Shown piece after piece: positions 58,231 to 64,000 of a DNA stretch of 64,000 bases (its first letter is position 1; each line of letters starts with the position of its first letter). This DNA is from Streptomyces sp. KL109B (GTDB lineage: Bacteria > Actinomycetota > Actinomycetes > Streptomycetales > Streptomycetaceae): assembly GCF_030766935.1 (NCBI RefSeq), contig NZ_JASERL010000015.1:1-64000 (forward strand), given 5' to 3'. Below the pieces are notes generated by a model, which did not search any database, was not told where the DNA came from, and saw only the letters and a program-made list of their open reading frames with translations. Made by a program: the position numbers and the translations under genes.

Positions 58231-58250
58231 ACCGGACAACACTGTCCGGT
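58231..58250. promoter_or_regulatory. Palindrome ACCGGACA-N4-TGTCCGGT, candidate TetR operator
   Basis: Perfect 8-bp arms with a 4-base spacer (ACAC) in the gap between the divergent Baeyer-Villiger enzyme and SDR genes. Its size suits a TetR-family operator, and a TetR gene lies at 60553-61176. Such palindromes control divergent catabolic genes in many actinobacteria. Confidence 0.6.
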
Positions 58251-58301
58251 AGGGGTCCGGTGCGGCCGCCCCATGCAGCGACTCGACTTGAAAGGCCCGC
58301 G

Positions 58302-59366
58302 ATGTCGAACCTCACCCCCGCCTCTCCGCTGCGCGACTGGCTCGCGAATCCCGCCGCCGGGCAGCTCCTGCGCGGCATGCTGGCCTCGCAGGGGCAGAGC
58401 GAGGAGGCCCTGGCGCCCGCGCTGGGGCTGCCGCTCGAGCAGATCGTGGCGATGTCCGGCGGGAAGTTCCCCGCGGAGTTGGTGGACGCGCTGGTCACCG
58501 CGGCCGAGACGGGCGAGGTCCCGGAGGGGCTGCCGACCGCTCCCCCGGCGACCGCCACCACGGCCACCGCCACCACGGACCCGGGCATCGAGATCGGGAC
58601 CCCCGAGCCGTGGACCGAGCAGGTCACCTCCGGGCGCTTCGCCGGGCAGACCGTCGTGGTCACCGGCGCCGCCTCCGGCATCGGCCGGGCCGTCGCCTCG
58701 CGTGTCGTACGTGAGGGTGGCCGGGTCGTCGCCGTCGACGTGTCCGGCGACAAACTCGCCGACCTGGCGGGCGAGTTGGGCGAGCCGCTGGTTCCGGTCA
58801 CCGCCGACATCACCGAGCCGGCCGCCGCCGAGGCGATCGTCGGCGCGGCGGGCGGCCGGGTGGACGCGCTGGCGAACGTGGCGGGCGTGATGGACGACGA
58901 CGCCGCCGTGCACGAGGTCGACGACAAGATCTGGGAGCGCGTCATGCGCATCAACGTCGACGGGCCGATGCGGCTGATGCGTGCCGTGGTGCCGGGGATG
59001 CTCGCGGCGGGCGGCGGCCGGATCGTGAACATCGTGTCCGAGGCGGCGCTGCGGGGGTCGGCGGCCGGGGCGGCGTACACGACGTCGAAGCACGCGCTGG
59101 TGGGGCTGACGAAGTCTTCGGCGTACCAGTATTCGGGTACGGGGGTGCAGGTCAACGCGGTGGCGCCGGGGGCGGTGGCCACGGGGATCGAGGTGCCGGC
59201 CGGGGCGGTGTACGGCTCCGCGCGGACCGCGAGGATGCGGGTGGCGATACCGGGGATCGCGCGGGCGGAGGAGTTGGCGGCGTCCGTCACGTTTTTGCTG
59301 AGCCGGGATGCGGTGAACCTGAACGGGGTGGTGTTGCCGTCGGACGGGGGTTGGTCGGTGGCGTGA
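58302..59366 (+). CDS. Short-chain dehydrogenase with N-terminal extension
   Basis: 354 residues from ATG 58302 (AAAGG upstream). The SDR core begins at about residue 112: TVVVTGAASGIGRAVASRVV, then the ANVAG motif, VSEAALRGSAAGAAYTTSKH (catalytic Tyr-x-x-x-Lys) and a C-terminal GVVLPSDGGWSVA. A leading ~90-residue helical domain (LRDWLANPAAGQLLRGMLAS, MSGGKFPAELVDALVTAAE) precedes it, unusual because standard SDRs are about 250 residues. It would oxidise an alcohol or reduce a ketone, fitting the Baeyer-Villiger partner across the divergent promoter. Confidence 0.88.
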   Translation: MSNLTPASPLRDWLANPAAGQLLRGMLASQGQSEEALAPALGLPLEQIVAMSGGKFPAELVDALVTAAETGEVPEGLPTAPPATATTATATTDPGIEIGTPEPWTEQVTSGRFAGQTVVVTGAASGIGRAVASRVVREGGRVVAVDVSGDKLADLAGELGEPLVPVTADITEPAAAEAIVGAAGGRVDALANVAGVMDDDAAVHEVDDKIWERVMRINVDGPMRLMRAVVPGMLAAGGGRIVNIVSEAALRGSAAGAAYTTSKHALVGLTKSSAYQYSGTGVQVNAVAPGAVATGIEVPAGAVYGSARTARMRVAIPGIARAEELAASVTFLLSRDAVNLNGVVLPSDGGWSVA

Positions 59367-59388
59367 TCGCTCGGGTCGACCGTGGTCG

Positions 59389-59471
59389 ACGTCGCGGGGC
59401 GCTGCCCCGGACCCCGCTGCTCAATCGCCGCAGGGGCTTGAAATGCCCACCCGCCGCGGGGGCTTGAAAGA
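59389..59471 (+). repeat. Dispersed intergenic repeat, copy E
   Basis: GTCGCGGGGCGCTGCCCCGG, ACCCCGCTGCTCAATCGCC, GCAGGGGCTTGAAA followed by a second partial end (CCGCCGCGGGGGCTTGAAAG), 20 bp after the SDR stop. Confidence 0.8.
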
Positions 59472-59513
59472 CCGGCCCTCCTATCCCCCCAACACGAAGG
59501 AATGCACACCCAT

Positions 59514-60545
59514 ATGCCCACCAGGACGCACACCCTCACTGCCCTCACCGCCACCGTCGGTCTCCTCGGCCTCGCCGGGTGTGGGACGCAGAGCGCCGAC
59601 AGCTCGGACGGGCGGTCCGCCCCGGCTTCCGGGGAGGAGCGCACCATCCGGGCCACCCAGGTCTCCCACGTCACCAGCCCCCACGAAGCCACTGGCATGA
59701 CGCTCCTCGAAGGGCCCGTCCTCGGTGAGGACGGTGACCTGCGGGTCGTGGATGTCACGGCGCCGGCCGGGGAGCCGAAGTTGATTTCGGTGGATGTGCG
59801 CACCGGGAAGCACAAGGGTGTCTACACCGACAAGAAGGGCGCGTACACCTCCGCGCAGATCAGTCCGCACGACGGGCGCGTGTATCTGACGGAGTACCAG
59901 TCGGGCGACGTGCTCAGCGTCGAGCAGGACGGTTCGGACCCGCGGACGTTCTTCTCCGGTGACGTCGACGGCTCCCCGATGAACCCGGACGACATCGCCT
60001 TCGACGACGACGGCAATCTGTACGTCAGTGATCTGCACGGCATGAAGACGGGCGAGGCCGAGGGCCGCATCGTGCGGATCGACCGCGACGGTGAGAAGGC
60101 CACCGTCCTGGCGGACGAGCTCGCGCATCCCAACGGCGTCATGCTCGACCCGGAGCAGAAGGGGCTGTGGATCAGCGAGCTGGCCAAGGACACCGTCTCG
60201 TACCTGCTCCTCGACGCCAAGAAGACCGCGGTCACCACGCGGCACGAGGCCATCCACGTCAACGGCGGTGTCGCGCAGACCGACTCCATCGCCGTGGACG
60301 CCGACGGAAATCTGTACCAGGCGCTGCACGGGCGCCCCGCCATGGCCGTCTTCAGCAAGTACGGGGAGCGTCTCGGCACGGTGGAGGTGCCGGCGAAGGA
60401 GGCGAAGGGGCTGCAGTCCGCCACCAACGTAGCGATCAAGCCGGGCGGTACGGCGGCGTACATGACGGTCAGCGGTCCGAAGGGCGGCTACGTCTACAAG
60501 TTCGACGCGCTCGCCAAGGGCATCCGGCTGTCGAACGGGGGCTGA
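59514..60545 (+). CDS. SMP-30/lactonase-like lipoprotein
   Basis: 343 residues from ATG 59514, with GAAGG upstream. A signal peptide ending in the lipobox GLAGCGTQ leads to a six-bladed beta-propeller of the SMP-30/gluconolactonase type: ISPHDGRVYLTEYQSGD, NPDDIAFDDDGNLYVSDLHG, LAHPNGVMLDPEQKGLWISE, and TDSIAVDADGNLYQALHG. The Asp/Asn clusters are the probable metal site. Members hydrolyse lactones; the substrate here may be the lactone made by the adjacent Baeyer-Villiger enzyme, though this protein would sit outside the membrane. Convergent with a TetR gene. Confidence 0.82.
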   Translation: MPTRTHTLTALTATVGLLGLAGCGTQSADSSDGRSAPASGEERTIRATQVSHVTSPHEATGMTLLEGPVLGEDGDLRVVDVTAPAGEPKLISVDVRTGKHKGVYTDKKGAYTSAQISPHDGRVYLTEYQSGDVLSVEQDGSDPRTFFSGDVDGSPMNPDDIAFDDDGNLYVSDLHGMKTGEAEGRIVRIDRDGEKATVLADELAHPNGVMLDPEQKGLWISELAKDTVSYLLLDAKKTAVTTRHEAIHVNGGVAQTDSIAVDADGNLYQALHGRPAMAVFSKYGERLGTVEVPAKEAKGLQSATNVAIKPGGTAAYMTVSGPKGGYVYKFDALAKGIRLSNGG

Positions 60546-60552
60546 CGCCCGT

Positions 60553-61176
60553 TCACTCGTCGACGAGCTCGATGGACCGCAGTGGCCCCACCTCGATGCC
60601 GAGCAGCCCCCAGGCGGCGCGCGCCAGGCGCTCCCGCTCGGCGAGGGTGGGGCCCGCGACGGCGCCGGACACCATCGCGATGGCGAGCATCAACTCGTCG
60701 GCGCCGAGCCCGCGTCCGGCGCTCTCGTACCCGTCGAGCACCGCGCGCACCCGCGCGGACAGCTCGCGCCCCTGCTCGTCGTTGCCGCGCACACGCAGCA
60801 GGTCGACGAAGGCGGTGGACCGGGTGATGTGCCAGGTGACGACGCCGAGCACGGACGTGAGGCTCGCGTCCGGCTCGGCGGCGGCCCGTTCGATCTGCCG
60901 TACGTTCTCGTCGAGCACGGCCGAGGCGAGGGCCACCCGGTCGGCGAAGTGCCGGTACAGACTCCCCTGGCCGACCCCGGCCCGCCGCGCGACCGAGGAC
61001 AGCGGCGCGTTCAGGCCGTGCTCGGCGAATACCTCCCGGGCGGCCGCGATGAGCGCGGCCCGGTTGCGGGCGGCGACACGGCGGCCCTGGTTGGCCGGGC
61101 GGGGCCGGTCGGCCCGGTCGGGCTGGTCCGGCTGGTCGGGCCGGCCGGGCTGGTCGGGTTCGGAGGGGTTCGTCAC
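60553..61176 (-). CDS. TetR-family regulator
   Basis: 207 residues from GTG 61176. A linker of about 30 residues at the N-terminus is a Pro/Asp/Gln repeat (DQPGRPDQPDQPDRADRP). Then RNRAALIAAAREVFAEHGLN and APLSSVARRAGVGQGSLYRHF form the TetR helix-turn-helix, followed by a ligand-binding domain. It is divergent from an SDR with an 83-bp gap and probably regulates it and, through the palindrome at 58231, the Baeyer-Villiger set. An earlier start at 61236 is less likely. Confidence 0.85.
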   Translation of the reverse strand: MTNPSEPDQPGRPDQPDQPDRADRPRPANQGRRVAARNRAALIAAAREVFAEHGLNAPLSSVARRAGVGQGSLYRHFADRVALASAVLDENVRQIERAAAEPDASLTSVLGVVTWHITRSTAFVDLLRVRGNDEQGRELSARVRAVLDGYESAGRGLGADELMLAIAMVSGAVAGPTLAERERLARAAWGLLGIEVGPLRSIELVDE

Positions 61177-61259
61177 CTTGGCAGCGTAATGCAGCACGTC
61201 AGGGACCCGATCCGCATCATCAACGTCATCATCCACCTCATCGACAAGGAGAAGAACTC

Positions 61260-62120
61260 ATGTCCAAGCCTGTGGTCGTCGTCATCGGGGTCGGCGGGAT
61301 GGGGCGGGAGATCGCCCGCCGTCAGGGCTCGGGGGCGCAGCTGGTCGCGGCCGATTTCGACGAGGAGCTGCTGGCATCCGCGGCCGACGAGCTGACGGCC
61401 GACGGCTACGACGTCACCCCGGTGCGGGTGGATGTCTCCGAGCGGGCGTCCGTCGCGCACCTCGCGCGGGCCGCCGCGGCGCTGGGTCCGGTGACGCGGG
61501 TCGCGCACACGGCGGGCCTGTCCCCGGTGCAGGCGCCGACGGCGGCCGTGCTGGCCGTGGATCTGCTGGGGGTGGCGCTGGTCCTGGAGGAGTTCGGCGC
61601 GGTCGTCGCGGCGGGCGGTGCGGGTGTGGTCATCGCGTCGATGGCGGGGCACATGGCGCCGCTGCCGCCCGAGGTGGAGTCCGCGCTGCGCTCCACGCCC
61701 ACGGACGAGCTGCTCTCCCTGCCGTTCCTGCGCCCCGACGCCCTGTCCGACCCCGGCGCCGCCTACGCCCTCGCGAAGCGCGCCAACCACCTGCGCGTAC
61801 AAGCCGCGGCGCGGGCGTGGGGAGCGCGCGGCGCGCGGATCAACTCCGTCAGCCCCGGCGTCATCTCCACCCGGATGGGCCGCGCCGAACTGGCCGGTGA
61901 GCACGGCTCGCCCATGCGCTCCATGATCGAGACCTCCCCCGCGGCCCGCCCCGGCACCCCGAACGACATCGCCGAGGCCACGTCGTTCCTCCTCTCCCCG
62001 TCCGCCTCCTTCATCACCGGCACGGACCTGTTGGTCGACGGCGGAGTGGTGGCAACCCGGCCGCATCAAGCCCCTGCGGCGTTTGAGCAGCGGGGTCCGG
62101 GGCAGCGCCCCGCGTCGTAG
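61260..62120 (+). CDS. Short-chain dehydrogenase/reductase ending in captured repeat
   Basis: 286 residues from ATG 61260 with AAGGAGAAGAACTC upstream. An SDR: VVVIGVGGMGREIARRQGSG is an atypical cofactor-binding start (IGVGGMG instead of TGxxxGIG), VVIASMAGHMAPL and AYALAKRANHLRVQ give the Tyr-x-x-x-Lys pair, and RINSVSPGVISTRMGRAELA is typical. Normal members end at about GTDLLVDGGVVA. This one adds 20 residues (ending HQAPAAFEQRGPGQRPAS) encoded by an inverted copy of the dispersed repeat. It is divergent from the TetR gene. Confidence 0.88.
   Translation: MSKPVVVVIGVGGMGREIARRQGSGAQLVAADFDEELLASAADELTADGYDVTPVRVDVSERASVAHLARAAAALGPVTRVAHTAGLSPVQAPTAAVLAVDLLGVALVLEEFGAVVAAGGAGVVIASMAGHMAPLPPEVESALRSTPTDELLSLPFLRPDALSDPGAAYALAKRANHLRVQAAARAWGARGARINSVSPGVISTRMGRAELAGEHGSPMRSMIETSPAARPGTPNDIAEATSFLLSPSASFITGTDLLVDGGVVATRPHQAPAAFEQRGPGQRPAS
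62064..62118 (-). repeat. Dispersed repeat, copy F (inside the SDR 3' end)
   Basis: Copy F is in the opposite orientation (CATCAAGCCCCTGCGGCG, TTTGAGCAGCGGGGTCCGG, GGCAGCGCCCCGC). It supplies the last ~18 codons and the stop of the SDR at 61260-62120. Confidence 0.85.
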
Positions 62121-62218
62121 GACCGGCTCCCGCGCCCGGACCCGAGACGCCCCCTGGACGCCCGCTGCCCCTCGGGAGGAGGCTCACGTCGAGCACACGC
62201 CCACGCCAAGGAGCCGTC

Positions 62219-63460
62219 ATGCCCGACCGGCAGGACCCCGTACTCGTCCTGGACCCCACCGCCTCCGACCACCACGCCGAACACCAGGCCCTCCGCTCGC
62301 GCGGCGCGGCCACCCGCGTGGACGTCCTCGGCGTCACCGCCTGGTCCGTCTCGGATCCCAGCCTCCTCAAGCAACTCCTCACCAGCCCGCACATATCCAA
62401 GAACGCCCGCGCCCACTGGCCGGGCTACGAGGACGCGCTCACCACCTGGCCGCTGGCCCTGTGGGTGGCCGTCGACAACATGTTCACGGCCTACGGCAGC
62501 GACCACCGCCGCCTGCGCCGCATGATCGCCCCCGCCTTCTCGGCCCGCCGCATCACCGCGTTACAGGCCGACATCGAGGAACTCGTCACCGGCATCCTCG
62601 ACCCGCTGGACGCACTCCCGGCCGGCGAAGTGGTCGACCTGCGCGAGCACTTGGCGTACCCGTTGCCGATCGCCGTGGTCAGCCGCCTGATGGGGGTGCC
62701 TCAGGCGCAGCGCGGCCAGTTCCGCACGATGGTGGACCGGATCTTCGCCACCACCCTGTCCGCCGACGAGGCCGCCAAGAACACGGCCGCCGTCTACGAG
62801 CTGCTGGGCGAACTGATCGCGGCCAAACAGGCCCACCCCGAGGACGACATGACGTCCCTGCTCATCGCCACCCACGACGACGAGGGCGACGGCGGCACCC
62901 TCTCCGACGACGAACTGCGCGACACGCTGCTCCTCATGATCAGCGCCGGTTACGAGACGACCGTGAACGTCATCGACCAGGCGGTCACCGCCCCCCTCAC
63001 CGACCCGGAGCAGCTGGCCCACGTCCGCTCCGGCCGCTGCACATGGCACGACATCGTCGAGGAGACCCTGCGCCACGAACCCGCCGTGAAGCACCTGCCG
63101 CTGCGCTACCCGCTCCAGGACATCCCGCTGCCCGACGGCCAGGTGATCAGGAAGGGTGAGCCGATCCTCGCCTCGTTCGCCGCCGCCAACCGCCACCCGG
63201 ATCTGCACGGCGACACCGCGGACGCCTTCGACGCCACCCGCCCCTCCAAGGAACACCTCGCGTTCGGTTACGGCGTGCACTTCTGCCTCGGCGCCCCGCT
63301 CGCCCGCCTGGAGGTCGAGACCGCCCTGCGGCTGCTCTTCGACCGCTTCCCGGACCTCGAACTCGCCATCCCGGCGGCCGAGTTGGCCCCGTACCCCACC
63401 CTCATCAGCAACGGCCACACCGCGCTCCCGGTGCGCCTGAGGCCGGGCGGCACCGTGTAG
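62219..63460 (+). CDS. Cytochrome P450
   Basis: 413 residues from ATG 62219, AAGGAGCC upstream. Bacterial class I P450. The I-helix motif is LMISAGYETTVNVID (Ala-Gly-Tyr-Glu-Thr, where His is usual in the third place), the ExxR motif EETLRHE, and the heme loop FGYGVHFCLGAPLARLE with the cysteine ligand. PLRYPLQDIPLPDGQVIRKG matches the area after the K-helix. No ferredoxin or reductase gene is adjacent. Hydroxylation of a ring or terpenoid-like compound would fit the nearby ketone/lactone enzymes. Confidence 0.92.
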   Translation: MPDRQDPVLVLDPTASDHHAEHQALRSRGAATRVDVLGVTAWSVSDPSLLKQLLTSPHISKNARAHWPGYEDALTTWPLALWVAVDNMFTAYGSDHRRLRRMIAPAFSARRITALQADIEELVTGILDPLDALPAGEVVDLREHLAYPLPIAVVSRLMGVPQAQRGQFRTMVDRIFATTLSADEAAKNTAAVYELLGELIAAKQAHPEDDMTSLLIATHDDEGDGGTLSDDELRDTLLLMISAGYETTVNVIDQAVTAPLTDPEQLAHVRSGRCTWHDIVEETLRHEPAVKHLPLRYPLQDIPLPDGQVIRKGEPILASFAAANRHPDLHGDTADAFDATRPSKEHLAFGYGVHFCLGAPLARLEVETALRLLFDRFPDLELAIPAAELAPYPTLISNGHTALPVRLRPGGTV

Positions 63461-63477
63461 CGCCAGACACACCGAAA

Positions 63478-63504
63478 GGTGGGGCTCCCCCGGCGCGCCC
63501 CACC
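63478..63504. terminator. Terminator-like hairpin after the P450
   Basis: GGTGGGGC and GCCCCACC form an 8-bp stem around an 11-base loop, 17 bp after the P450 stop. There is no clear T-run, though a CTTTTC stretch follows at about 63515. Confidence 0.6.
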
Positions 63505-63538
63505 CTCGGCACCCCTTTTCACCCGATATGTATCGTGT

Positions 63539-64000
63539 ATGACCGCACTGGTCCTCGCCCACTTCGTCGTCGCCCTCTGCGCCGCCCCGCTGATCCGCCG
63601 GGCCGGGCCCCGCGGGTTCGTGCTGCTCGCGCTGCCACCCGCCGCCGCGCTCGGCTGGGCGCTCTCCGAGTGGGGCGCGGTGAGCACGGGGCGGCCGAGC
63701 GAAGAGGCGTGGTGGTGGATCAAGGACTACGACGTCGAGATCGCGTTCCGGCTCGACGCCCTGTCGCTGGTCATGGTGCTGCTGGCCGCCGGTATCGGGG
63801 CGCTCGTACTGCTCTACTGCGTGCGCTACTTCGAGGGCGGGGCGCGGCAGTTGGGGGCGTTCGGCGGGAACCTCCTCGCGTTCGCGGGCGCGATGCTGGG
63901 GCTCGTCCTCGCCGACGACCTCATGAGTCTCTATCTCTTCTGGGAGCTCACCACCGTCCTGTCGTTCCTCCTCATCGGCTACGACAGCGAGAAGCGGGCC
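63539..64000 (+). CDS. mrpA: Na+/H+ antiporter subunit A (MrpA/MnhA-like), N-terminal part
   Basis: From ATG 63539 the frame is open to the window edge (154 codons). The sequence has a first membrane helix (LVLAHFVVALCAAPLIRRAG), then VLLALPPAAALGWALSEWGA, FRLDALSLVMVLLAAGIGAL and LADDLMSLYLFWELTTVLSF, the pattern of MrpA/NuoL-like proton-pumping subunits, with the FWELTT..S..LIGY motif conserved in this family. Mrp complexes exchange Na+ and H+ and their genes usually follow as mrpB-G. It is cut by the right edge, so the rest of the operon is outside the window. Confidence 0.88.
   Translation, partial: MTALVLAHFVVALCAAPLIRRAGPRGFVLLALPPAAALGWALSEWGAVSTGRPSEEAWWWIKDYDVEIAFRLDALSLVMVLLAAGIGALVLLYCVRYFEGGARQLGAFGGNLLAFAGAMLGLVLADDLMSLYLFWELTTVLSFLLIGYDSEKRA

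Overview
The window is a piece of a Streptomyces (or very close actinomycete) chromosome. The DNA is very GC-rich, GTG starts are frequent, many neighbouring genes overlap by 4 bases (ATGA or GTGA), and the families present (DHA2 exporters, LuxR-type two-component pairs, XRE-TetR regulator, Trypco1 protein, MatAB, Mop regulator) are typical of that genus.

Positions 1-6900 are accessory DNA: the start of a LysE-type exporter, an IS256 transposase stub, a complete IS5-like element (1391-3048, near-perfect 25-bp inverted repeats, 5-bp target duplication) with a passenger gene, one truncated and one complete integrase-core transposase, and small or decayed genes. It ends at a tRNA-Pro(GGG) gene (6921-6994, minus strand) whose 3' end faces the accessory DNA, as expected if a tRNA-integrating element once sat here.

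From 7.1 to 18.4 kb the chromosome is regular: DUF309 protein, DHA2 exporter, TSUP permease, acyl-CoA ligase, a LuxR-type two-component pair, and a four-gene sulfonate/nitrate-type ABC importer with translational coupling throughout. From 18.5 to 22 kb lies a carnitine-catabolic set (XRE-TetR regulator, dehydrocarnitine cleavage enzyme, carnitine dehydrogenase, betainyl-CoA thioesterase). From 22 to 31.4 kb: MMPL exporter, VOC protein, a second two-component pair, TauD-like dioxygenase, long-form GAPDH, SGNH hydrolase and a TetR regulator.

From 31.4 to 36.5 kb is a malonate module: MadLM transporter, a single reading frame joining malonyl-CoA decarboxylase to malonyl-CoA synthetase, and a divergent GntR regulator. 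A 49-51 bp tandem repeat and a STAND-type ATPase without the usual LuxR DNA-binding tail follow.

At 39.7-44.8 kb is the most unusual locus: three coupled genes encoding a Trypco1 protein, a 1367-residue trypsin-NACHT-WD40 protein and a stand-alone TOPRIM protein. The domain set resembles sensor-plus-effector conflict or immune systems. A transporter pseudogene, then a Mop regulator and modABC molybdate importer follow.

From 48.8 to 55.4 kb: a YeeE sulfur transporter behind a Cys-containing leader peptide, a glutaryl-CoA-type module (GntR, CoA transferase, dehydrogenase), a GNAT enzyme, and a LysE exporter with its Lrp regulator. From 55.4 to 63.5 kb: a secreted endonuclease/phosphatase-fold protein, a Baeyer-Villiger monooxygenase, two SDRs, an SMP-30-like lipoprotein, a TetR regulator and a P450, together suggestive of oxidative breakdown of a cyclic compound. 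The window ends inside an MrpA-type antiporter gene. A dispersed repeat of about 50 bp recurs between genes, and one copy has become the 3' end of a gene.
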